DNA of 64,000 nt from Symsagittifera roscoffensis (taxonomy: Eukaryota > Xenacoelomorpha > Acoela > Convolutidae), in assembly GCF_963678635.1 (NCBI RefSeq), contig NC_087062.1, forward strand, positions 28,172,833 to 28,236,832, given 5' to 3'. The stretch's first letter is position 1, and the number at the start of each line of letters is the position of its first letter. Below the pieces are notes generated by a model. It was not told the DNA's origin and did no database searches. It worked only from the letters and a program-made list of their open reading frames with translations. Below are positions 27,901 through 39,900 of the stretch, one piece after another. The translations under genes were made by a program, and so were the position numbers.

Positions 27901-30900
27901 CTTGTTAAAGATAGGAGCGTTCTTCATGTTGAACTTGTGTCTGGTGGTAATCGCAACTCAGTTTTCGGAGACGAAGAGAAGGGAGAGTCGGCTGATAAAT
28001 GAGCAGAGACAAAAAGAGAGGCAGAAGGAGAGGGGATCCCAGGACTCCTCGCTCTCCAGCTCCTTCCAGGGTCCCGAGATAGGGGCCGGGTGCTATGATG
28101 AAATAGTTGCGCTCATAGGTATGAAGAATGCATTGCAGTATATACCTATTTCTGTTAAAAAATAAAACATGATTGAAAAATGATTATTATGTTGCTCGGC
28201 TTTTATTACTGTTTTTTTTTCAGTCTGTGAACATAGCGCAGTACAAGAAGCTTTATGCTCGGTTTTAGAATTTTCCGACAAAAACAATTGAAATAATCTT
28301 GTTCAAAAACTTGAGCTGCTAGACTTTCGGTTTTAGAATTTTCCGACAAAAACAATTGAAATAATCTTGTTCAAAAACTTGAGCTGCTAGACATTCTAAG
28401 CAGCATCAACAATGAGCCCCACTATTAGTTTTGAAAAAAGCAGAGACCATCATCCCTCAGTTGACTCGTTTGATTTAGGTCACACACTCCGTAAAAGTAA
28501 ACGTCAACTGGAGCGATTCGTAGCCAAGTTCCTTGGTAAAAACAAAGCTACAGTTGCCCCTCACAAACTGAGACGTTCTTGCACTTGTGTTGCCAGTCAA
28601 GAAAACCAGAACCTCAACTGCGGTGACAGAACGGAAAAAGTTGTATGCATATGTGGTGGCTCTTTATGGACTCTCGAAAGTTCTCAGAGATACAACTCAA
28701 ACTTAAATTGCGCCTTTCTTGCCGACCAAAGCTCAGTGATTAAAAGAACTGGCTGTACCAATTTTGATAACCTGCAGCCATTGCTAACTAGACATAACCA
28801 AGACTCGTTGCCGACAATAAATCCAGCAGAAGAGAGTCCTGAGATTTCACGGATCCCGACGCCTCAGATTCCACTGGCGTCCCAGGACAACTTGACACTC
28901 TTTGAGATGTCGCTTTGTGGAACACCCGTAACTGCAAGAGGGGTTTCGTCTGGCGTGTTTCAAAGAAAAAGAAGCGGATCATTTGAGAGGGGTCGTTTCC
29001 CTGTCAAGAGTCCTTCAATTGGAGACTACGCAAAAATTAGACAAACCCCATCTGGTGGAGCGTCTGCGACATCTCTCTATTGTTCCAAGGTCAGCCGTGC
29101 AACTCAAAAATTAGTTGAATTTTTGATTCGATGACTTTTTTGCTGCTAAACTTTTATCGCGTTAGTTTTCTTACCAAGCTAATAATCGGGCCCGGATTTC
29201 GGGTATTAGCTAGACGAGAAGGTTTAAGGGGGAAATTAAACATTTTTGAAAGTTTTGTTCACTTAATTTTATCAACTTATTTTTCAAAATTATATCTAAC
29301 GCTACTTCGCACGACGCGCTTAGCAGCAAGTATTTCCAGGAAGCATTATAGCGGCCGCTATGGGAAAATATTCATGAAAACATTTCTTCCTTTTCGAGTG
29401 CGCTTGCAGCTTTAGCATATGTTGAGCTACGCGCATCTAGGAAAAAACGGTAGGTCAGTCAATCAAAAGCTTTTCTAGTTGAACAAGACTTTTCGTATCA
29501 AGACAATTTCCTGAATGTTCCGACTGCTCCATAAGAATTCAGGAATAAATCATCCTTTAAGAATTTTAAAATTTATAAAGTTTCGAAACAAATGTTTGAA
29601 AATAATTCGGAAGTCTTTTTTTTTTTAAATATTCCTCCCACACGCTATGTAAAGCACATAATCGTATTATTCTTTTCTCAGGTTCTTAAAAGCCCCACTT
29701 AGCTTGCTTCATATCGAATAAGAACAATTTGTGAGGGATTAAGTTGCCGCTTACGCTTTAATATAACCAAAGAATAACTCCATTCAAAAATAGTTTAAAA
29801 GTCCTCGTTAAAAAGTCGAAGTTTCTCCGAAGAAAAAAGTAGAAGACTTTGCAAATCAGAACAAAAACCAAAGAAGACTGCTCGTATCAGGGCAAAGCCC
29901 TGAATGTTCTGACTGCCTTTTAAGGTTCATGGAGCAGCAGCAATAACATAAAAAAAAATTAAATGAAATAGAATAAAATGAATTTTTTTTTCTAAAATTT
30001 GAAATTTTTATGAAAATCATCCCCCCACACGCCATATAAAGTACAGAAAGATATATTTCGTTCCTTGTAACAAATCAATTATGGCGAATAAGCTTCGTTC
30101 AACCAATTTGGAACGATTTATAAGACGGATTAAATATCCGCTTACGCGTTAATAGCGCGAATTATATCGCGCGTTAATTGTCCCAAATTGGTCAAAATGG
30201 CCAAAATGGCAATCTTTAAAATCTCATAATTTTACGAAAAATGATCACAGGTGAATTATCTTTTCAAATAAAAGCTCAGGACAATAATACTTTTTGAATG
30301 ATATAAAAAAATCCGTCAAAAATTGCTAGTTAAAAAGTCGAAATTTGTCTGAAGAAAAAAAAACCCACCCCGAGCACAAATATTCCGTTGCTTTCGTATC
30401 GAAATTCGGAACAATAATACATGAACCATTTAAAACTAAAACAAAACTGTTCTTATATCAGAGTGGAAGTTGCGACTGCAGCTTACAGACAAATAAAACA
30501 AGACTGCTCGTATCAGGGCGAAGCCCTGAATGTTTCGACTGCCTTTTAAGGTTTATGGAGCAGTAAAAACATTAAAAAATTCAATGAAATAAAACAAAAT
30601 GGAAAAAAAAAATTCTAAAATTTGAAATTTTTTTTATAAAAATCATCCCCCCACACGCCATATAAAGTACAAAAGGATAGATTTTGCTCCTTGTAACAAA
30701 CCATTTATGGCAAGTAGGCTTCTTTTAACCAATTTGGAACGATTTCTAAGACGGATTAACTCTTCGCTTACGCGTTAATAACGCGAAATAAATCGCGCGT
30801 TAATTGTCCCAAATTGGCCAAAATGGCAATCGTTAAACCACCGTAACTTTACAAAAAATGATCACAGGTGAAATATCTTTTCAAATTTGAGCTCAGGACA

Positions 30901-33900
30901 ACAATAGCTTTCGAATGATATAAAAAAATTCCGTCAAAAATGGCTAGTTAAGAAGTCGAAATTTGTCTGAAGAAAAAAAAACCCACCCCGAGCACAAATA
31001 TTCCGTTACTTTCGTATCGAAAGTCGGAACAAAAATTTGGCTGAAAGAATGATCAAATAATCGAAAAAGAAAGAAAAAATTTTTTCTGTCCTAATTTTAT
31101 ACCCCACATGCTATGTTGAGTACAAACTGATGTAAAAATTTAATAAACTGTCTCATTATATTTTGACTCAGTTTAAATTGCCGCTTACGCATCTAATAAG
31201 ACCGCAAGTTATCGCCCGTTAATTATCCCAAACTGATCAAGTTAGCAAGTTTCAAACCCACTTAACAACAAGAGATCACAGATGAATTTTTTGGTTTTGC
31301 TTTTTGGAGAAAGTAATGAATAATTATGCAAGAACTGGTTTGTAATTTATTTGGAAAAATTTACCACGGAATTTTGGCAACGATGGAGGAATCACACTAG
31401 ATTTGAAAAAAAAACCGAGCGGGCTTAAGTGCGAAACACCGGCTTGTTTAACAATTGATAATAGGCAAAGTATTTAAGTGTGGCAAGTTAACACTGATAA
31501 TTGTTTCAAGTTTAGTTCAGTACTAACATGAGACGACTGAAAATGCTAGTCATACGTTTCTCATATGGAACACTTACAAGTTGCATGAAAACTATAAAAG
31601 TAGAAATTTTTAGTTACAAGAATTTAAGAATAGAATTCTGCATATGGGAAAAGTATGACTAGCTTTCTTTTTTTTATTTCCGTTTTTTTAGTTCTGTCTC
31701 TGTTTGTGTATCGCTGGGTTTTTTCTAACTACAGTAACCTGGATAAAAGATACCCATAGTTCAACACGACATTTTAAATCTCACAGATATATAGTATTGT
31801 GAGGTAATGTCAAGGTGTAGAACCTATCTCTAAAATTTTGTATGAAAAAATTGCCTAATTATTTACAATCAGGTTCAAAAAATTCAGCTACGTTTTACGC
31901 CGTTATATATTTGTGTAATTTTAACTAGACCAAAGCGTTGGTACCAATCGAGTAAAAAAAGCGATTGCCAAATATGTGAAAACCATTTAGATGAATGGGT
32001 TTTTTTAGAAATTTTTGAGCAACTGGCTTGCGTTATAGACAAAAAATTCATAGTGTTTTTGTACTGAACTGATTTCGAGATCAGAAAATATGATATTATT
32101 TTTTTGGGTTTTTTTTTAAATTTTCAACTTTCAAAAAGTGACATTTCCTAAAAGTACTCTATAATACTCAAAAAGACTCTCAATTACCCAAAAAAGATAG
32201 TTATACACTTTTCATAAAGAAAAATTGTTAGCAAGTTTCAAACCCATTGTTAGCAAGTTTTATTTTTTTCGCAAGTTCCGTATAGGTTATTGTTCCGACT
32301 TTCGATACGAAAGAGACGGAGTATTTGTGCTCGTCGTGGGTTTTTTTTTTTCTTCAGACAAATTTTGACTTTTTATCTAGCCATTTTTGACGGAATTTCT
32401 GTTATATCATTCGAAAGGTATTGTTGTCCTGAGCTCAAATTTGAAAAGATATTTCACCTGTGATCATTTTTCGTAAAGTTATGGGGGTTTAAAGATTGCC
32501 ATTTTGGCTAATTTGGGACAATTAACGCGCGATATATTTCGCGCTATTAACGCGTAAGAGGAGAGTTAATCCGTCTTCTAAATCGTTCCACATTGGTTGA
32601 AAGAAGCTTATTTGCCATAATTGTTTTGTTACAATGAGCAAAGTCTATTCTTTTAAACTTTATATGGCGTGTGGAGGGATGATTTCATTTAAAAAATTTC
32701 AAATTTTAGAAAAAAAAATTTTCATTTTTTTTATTATATTTAATTTTTTTAATGTTACTACTGCTCGATAAAACTGAAAAGGCTGTCGGAACATTCAGGG
32801 CTTTGCCCTGATACGAGCAGTCTTGTTGTAGTTTTTTTCTTTTTGTTGAATGGTGGTCAACCTGGGAAAATATCTTAGTAGTTTTGCACGACTTAAACTT
32901 CAGCTCTTTATACTTGATTTAACGGAAGTTAAAAATTTTTAGTTTATCTTGAGAACATTTAAGTGACAATCGGGTTTTTCAGGACTCTACTTTGATATGC
33001 GAGCAGTCTTGTCTACATTGAGATCCAGGCAATAATATCTTTCAGATGGCATAAAAAATGTCAAAAACGCTCAATTAAAAATACTAGCATTGACTGAAAA
33101 AAAAAACACTCCAAGAAAAAGATCCGCCACTTTTTTTGAAAGATGAAATAACAAATGTAGCTAGTTGCTGTGCAAGTTTCACAGAAGACTTCGACTGTAG
33201 TTTTTATTTGCGCTTCAGCAGATTCATTTAACTTCTGCGTCGGCTCAAGCTTGTGTTTTTTAACTTTGACAACAAAACAATTTTTCATTAGTTCTCTCAG
33301 ATTAAGGTCGTTTTTTTGTGCGTTTGGGGAGAAAAAATAAGCGTCGACTTAGGCAAAAACACTGGCCTTATTTGACACCAGGTGTCTTTGCAAAATGAAT
33401 AACACAATAGTGAAAAACCAAAATTTTTTTAGATTTTTTTTTCTGAAATTCAAAGCAAGACTTTTTAAAGTTATCAGAATTTTATCTAGAGCTTTTGATA
33501 TTTGGTTCAATCAAAATCGAGTTTTTAAAATCACCGCTTCCATTTTGAAAATCAGTCTGATAAAAGGATTTAATCGGTGGAAACGGTGATTTTAAAAACT
33601 CGTTTTTGTTTCATATTAAATTTCAGTTTTCTATAAAGGCTTTAATATGAGGTCACACTCGGTTCGATTCCATGCGAGTGCTCTTTGAGGTTACCTTTTT
33701 TAGGCCATATATGAAAGTTTTATGAGCAAAAACTGAAAAGAAACTAAAAACAATTCTAGCTGTTCATTTTAAACTCGAAATGTGTCTTTAGACGTCTCTT
33801 CAAAGCTTTGATAACAGCCGATTCAACCACAGCAGAAATCCCAACAATCATCACGAAGGGAGTCCAAACCGACACGAGAACAACCGCATTTCTGAGATGT

Positions 33901-36900
33901 GGGAGGAGGATCCAGTTCAGGTCCCGATTGGAGATTCTTCGGGTAGCCACGGATGTTCCGAGGGGCCGGACGAACAGCATACGTACAAACAGATCAGAGA
34001 TCAAGAGGAAAGAGAGAAACAAACTTCTAACCAGCAGTCAGCACGAAAACGTTAGAGAAAAACAAAAAAAATTAGCTCGTAATTTGATGGCAAGACGTTA
34101 AAAGATCGATATTGTTGTACTGCCAGATAAACATTGAAAAAAAATGAGTTCTACATATTTAGCTATGATTGGCATTATTGTTGTATGATTTTGATTCAGA
34201 TGTCAGCCAGCAGTGGAGGTTTAGTGACGTCAGCATCCCACAACATGAAGTATCCAGATACGAAAAAGGCAAGTCTGAGACTTTTCATTGACCATAATAT
34301 TTAGTCTCATAGATCACATTAGTTGGAATTTCGATCCTCTTGAAAAGATATAGTGACAGAAAATTCTCTTCAGAATGAAAAAGATGTCTATCGAACTAAC
34401 GTGAATTTGACATGCAATTCAGTTATTGTTGTAAGAGTTCTTGTATAACACGAACAACTTTTGAAAAATCTGAACTCGGAACTTACGGAACTTTCTCTAT
34501 TTTAGCTTTCCTGCGAGTTCGTGGGTGGGTGGACTCGGACATGTTCATGTATGGCATCTTCCTCTGCATCCTCCTAAACACCATGAGTATGGCCATCGAA
34601 TTCCATCTGCAGGTCAGTTCTTAAAAAAACTGCAAGTGGAGATATATTGCAAATGACTTTTGAACATTGATTAAGTCCTACATTTAACCTGAAGTTTTTG
34701 TAAAACCCCAGGTTTTTGTAAAATCTTGTAGAGGGTGAGTCGGAAATGTTTGAAAAATTTAAAAGTTGAAGAGTCGGAAATGTTTGAAGTGTGAAAAGTT
34801 TGAATTACTTTAAATCATTTTTGGTTGTTTTTAGCCGGACTGGCTGACTGAGATAGTGGAGACTAGTAACTTGATATTCTCCCTCATTTTCGCTCTGGAG
34901 ATGCTTATCAAAGTGGGGGTGCATGGAGTGTTGGGCTATGCGAAGAACGGATACAACCTATTCGATGGATTCATCGTCATCATCAGGTGTCATTACCATA
35001 GCAAATATTGACTTATTGCATCATCATAAGACCGTAGGGTTAAATCGTTAGCAACTATTCGTTATCATTAAATATTTCAGTTAATATGTATTCTATCAAT
35101 ACTAACTGGCAGAAGATTAAGAGAAAGTGTTGATAAAAGAAATTGTTTCCGGAAATAAGGGTCGGCCTTTTTCAAACTTAATTTCTTTAAAAAAATTTGT
35201 TTTGATAAAAAGAAACTGCTGCGCCTCGTTTATGAGAAAGCGTGCCCAAAAAGCTGTTTTTGGGACTTTTCGAACACAATTTTGCATTTTTGGCGCCCTC
35301 TCAAAATTTAGTATACCGTTGCTCGTTTTAAATTTTCCCGATCTATGGACAAACGAAACTTCGATGCACATAATTTTAAAACTTTCAGCTGTACTAGTCC
35401 AAATCTGTCATTCTTAATGTTGTAGCCTAATTGAACTGTTCGGCGGTGGCGGAGGGGACGGGTCAGAGGGATCCTCTGGTGGCTCCTCGGGTCTCTCTGT
35501 TCTCCGCACTTTCCGACTGTTGAGAGTTCTCAAGCTGGTGCGATTCATGCCTGCTCTCAGACGACAACTGCTGGTGATGCTGAAGACGATGGACAACGTG
35601 GCCACTTTCTTTGGACTTCTTATGCTATTCATGTTCATATTTAGGTCAGTTTAAAAGAACAGTTAGGTTTAAGAATTCGATCTTTCTAGTTGAGCATCCT
35701 TCTTTTTGTCAGCTACCCCAGAGTCATGGCCGCTTTCATAATCTCTCTTTAATCAGAAAGTTTGGCGGTTTTTTAATTTGTAGAACAATCTTTTATGGAC
35801 GTTTCTAGTGCTCAATTTGTAAATTGTTATTAGTAGTATTTGTAAAATTCTCTTTTATCGCATTTTCCGCCTCCTAACCGAAAAATAAAAGTTTTTTTTT
35901 TCGTTTCAGCATTTTGGGCATGCATCTGTTCGGGTGTAAATTCTGTGATGTGGATGCAGTTACGGGACACAGGGAGTGCGACCGGAAGAACTTCGACAGT
36001 CTCCTCTGGGCTGTAATCACCGTCTTCCAGGTCAGTTCAAGGTTCAAGGCCTCACAACCTAACTATACGCCCCTTATTGAAACAATTTTTACTAATCCTA
36101 CTGTACACGCAACCCCCTTATTAAGTTATAAAGACTAAATACTAACTTATAATATATTCAAAATGTCGCGGAGATAAAAGTTTAGAGTGGGTTGAGTCAG
36201 TGCTATTTGTATGTCGGGTACAATGATTTCAAAAAGGTTGAGAGTCGGGCGAGGGTAAGTATGTTGAGTTATAAGAAAAATGACTCATGATATTTTAAGA
36301 AAAATTTATTATTTTTCTTTTTTTTTTCTAATGGCAAGAGCTAAGTAAAGCATCTCTACTTATAAACAGTTAAATAGGCTGGTTGTTTGTGTGATCGCTG
36401 TTTTGATTGATTAAAAGGACTTTATCGATAGTCTGAATGATAAAGTGTTCGACGGATACACAGTTGAAGGTCATATCTATTGCTCCTATTTGTCACCGTG
36501 TAGGTTTTGACGGGAGAGGAGTGGCAAATGTTAATGTACACCTCGATGCAAAGCGTAGGCCCCTACTCCTGTCTATATTACGTGGTCGTCATGACCTTCG
36601 GAAATTACATCCTACAGAACCTACTCGTCGCCCTCATTATGGAGGGGTACAAAGAGGTAAAATCTCCCCAAACCCTCTCCCCCTTTTCGAAAACAGGGAC
36701 TCTGTCAATCACTGCAAGTCCCCACCCTGCCACCAGCGCTCACATTGTTGCTTCTTTGATGTCATGAAAGTGTTCCCGAGATTTGATCATGCGACGTTTG
36801 CTTTTGCAACATTGAGTGATTCATGTCATTCGAGTTCGTGTTTTCATTGCGCAATCGTTCCGGTTAAGCATAAGACTCAATCAGCATTTTTGAAAAACCT

Positions 36901-39900
36901 CGAAAGATCAGAATAATTAATTGATGCCAGAACAGTGTTACTTCTGATTTGAACATCTTAAACACGTAGGTTTTTTGCCAATTGAGTGTTATGCTAATTG
37001 ACTCAAGCTAGTTGCAGCCATGAGCTGGCGTGTTGCTGTCTTTGTCCTTTTTGCATTGTTTAGAATTGCGCGATATCGGAATGGGCTTGTTAGTATGCGG
37101 AATGATCGGCATTTTCGACGCTTTTTTTCGTATGCTTGCGCCCGATGTGTATCCCTCATTATTGTTACATCATCTTTTATTGATTCACGAGCATAAAACT
37201 GTCGTTGTTACATAGTGATGCGTAATCTTTGGAGGCGATGTTGAGGAACGGAGTAAAAGTTCAGTAGAATGATTTTTTCTCGCGGGTCATTATATTGTCT
37301 GATGTGAAGTGGTATTCTAAGATGTTGAGAGTCCACGTAGGTGGAGAAATGGCTGCTTCTTTTTGAAATTTGTTGTTCTGATTTGTAGAGGAGATCAACA
37401 GGTTAATGTACAAAGCGTTTTTTAAAACCAGAAAACATATAAGATCGAAACTTCTTTGAAATAGATTTTCGACTTTCGATTGCGAGATAAACGCAAACGT
37501 CAATCGGCTCAAACTTTCGCAATTGAAGCTTGTTTTATATTTGTCTGGTTTTAAATGACAGTTTGATGGTTGTTCAGTGTTCCAGAATAGTTATTGTATA
37601 AATTAAGTAAGCGTCAATTACAGTTAGAGGGTTGAAAACTTCAATTTCAATGTAATTTTCAAAAAAAAATTAAGCGTTTTGTCTTTTGCTCTGAAACTAC
37701 TTCAAAAACCATAATTATAATTCTCGGAATTTTCGGTCAAAATTTCTATTTTGTACACATCTCAGAGATTTTTGATTTTTTTTCCAAAAAAGTGACATAC
37801 ATTAATGTTTTTAGTTAATTAATAAACATCTCGAGCAGTATTTGAGAAAGTTTTTTCTATGCAAAGTTAAAGTTAATATTTGTTCATAAACTTAAATTAA
37901 AACAAAGAAATTAACAGGTTACATTGAAAGAAGAACAGAATGTTGAAATTATAAAAAGTAGTGGAAAAAATCAAAAATGAGAAGAAACTTTTAAAAAGTT
38001 TCAAAAACTTGTTACTTTTTGTGCACTTTTTTTTTTCAGTAAATGGCAGATCAAAACGGTTAAAAACTTGTAAAATGATGTAAAAATAGCTAAAATTATT
38101 TTAGAAGTCATCAAAATGAATTGAGAATACAGTTTCTCAACCTGTCAATTGTAATTTTTGTGACGTTTAGTCTGTAAAACAAAAATATTCATACCAATTT
38201 TTCACAAGACTGATACGATTTTCTTTTAGAAATGATTTTTTAGAATCGGAATTATGACTCGGAACAATAGGGTTTGAAAAAGATACTTGTTTTGACCCCA
38301 TACAAGCTTTCCTTGAAGCAGCCAAAATGGGCTGGAAAAAAAAGATTAGCCGTACGTCAGAGTTCATTCACCGCTGAATGATGAATCTCTCGCTTTCCAA
38401 AAAAGCGGAGTTTTACAAAAATTTTGCAGTTGGAATAAGGTTGGCAGATTCTGTGATACTTGTACTGGTTATCCTTTCAATCTTTTTCAATAAGTATGCA
38501 AGTAGCACAGAACCTGCAATCTTTTGATACTTTTACTGGTTATCTTTTTGATCTTTTTCAGTAAGTAGCACAGAACCTGCAAGTGGCACAGAACCTGCAA
38601 ACTTTTGATATTTCTACTGGTTATCCTTTCAATCTTTTTCAGTAAAACTTGTTGCCAATTTTTTTGCAAAGCGAAATATTTACTATTCAACAAAACAACT
38701 CTGCTAAAATTGCTGAAATGAATCAATGTAAAAAACAAAAAGTGGAAACATAGTAAGAATGGAAGAAGCACAGAACCTGCAAACTTTTGATACTTGTACT
38801 GGTTATCCTATCAATCTTTTTCAGTAGAACTTGTTGCCATTTTTTTGCAGAGCGAAATATTTACTATTCAACAACACAACTCTGCTAAAATTGCTGAAAT
38901 GAATCAATGTAAAAAACAACAAGTGGAAACATAGTAAGAATGAAAGAAGCACAGAACCTGCAAACTTTTGATACTTGTACTGGTTATCCTATCAATCTTT
39001 TTCAGTAGAACTTGTTGCCATTTTTTTGCAGAGCGAAAGATTTACTATTCAACAACACAACTCTGCTAAAATTGCTGAAATGAATCAATGTAAAAAACAA
39101 CAAGTGGAAACATAGTAAGAATGGAAGAAGCACAGAACCTGCAAACTTTTGATACTTGTACTGGTTATCCTATCAATCTTTTTCAGTAGAACTTGTTGCC
39201 ATTTTTTTGCAGAGCGAAATATTTACTATTCAACAACACAACTCTGCTAAAATTGCTGAAATGAATCAATGTAAAAAACAACAAGTGGAAACATAGTAAG
39301 AATGGAAGAAGCACAGAACCTGCAAACTTTTGATACTTGTATTGGTTATCCTATCAATCTTTTTCAGTAGAACTTGTTGCCATTTTTTTGCAGAGCGAAA
39401 GATTTACTATTCAGCAACACAAGTCTGCTAAAATCGCTGAAGTGAATCAATGTAAAAACAACAAGTGGAACCATAAACGCAAGCGAGACTTGGTTTATCA
39501 GCTTCATTTGATTTTTCGATTTTCGATAAACGCAGTCTAAAAAAGAATAGCTCGTTGCAAAGCTAATAGCATAGAATGTTTCAACCAAATTCAATAAAAA
39601 ATACAATTTGACTAGCATAGAGCATTAGAGGTTAGACATAACTGACAACGATTCTACTCGAAAAATGAAAAGCAAGAAAAAATCTTTAAAATATTCAGAA
39701 AGAAATTTCAAAATTTTTTTCAAATTGGCAGAATAAGTTTTTAACTTTTTAAAAACCTTTTGTTGCTAAGTAAGCGTTGAATGTTTTATTTTAATTAGTT
39801 TTTTCGTAGAAAATTTTAGTATTTTACTAGTTAAATGAAACCTCTAAGCCAAATTACGAGCAAGCAGACTAAGACTCAAAAATGTAAATCCAGTTTTTCT

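Larger units (their letters stand above)
29090..33791 (+). other. large I-II linker intron loaded with family A repeats
   Basis: About 4.7 kb, of which a large share is copies of one repeat family (29485-29855, 29874-30412, 30499-31030, a diverged remnant around 31085-31290, 32292-32827 and an end scrap near 32980-33015). A B-box-like GGTTCGATTCC at about 33659 has no matching A box. No exon was supported between 29090 and 33791; phases of the flanking exons agree without one. Confidence 0.7.

Noticed and set aside
33655-33690. GGTTCGATTCC B-box-like motif
   Set aside because: No A box or cloverleaf partner strands upstream.
33756-34022. 88-codon minus-strand frame over the I-II linker exon
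   Set aside because: Hydrophobic-looking but it is the complement of exon 11, whose phase and splice sites fit Cav3.
35414-35638. Pro/Ser-rich minus-strand frame
   Set aside because: Antisense of the GC-rich IIS4 exon.
36437-36916. 159-codon + strand frame overlapping exon 17a
   Set aside because: Out of frame with the pore exon; composition is random and it spans the donor site.
38455-39490. CRISPR-like array
   Set aside because: Units are contiguous 181-bp tandem copies without unique spacers, in a eukaryotic intron.
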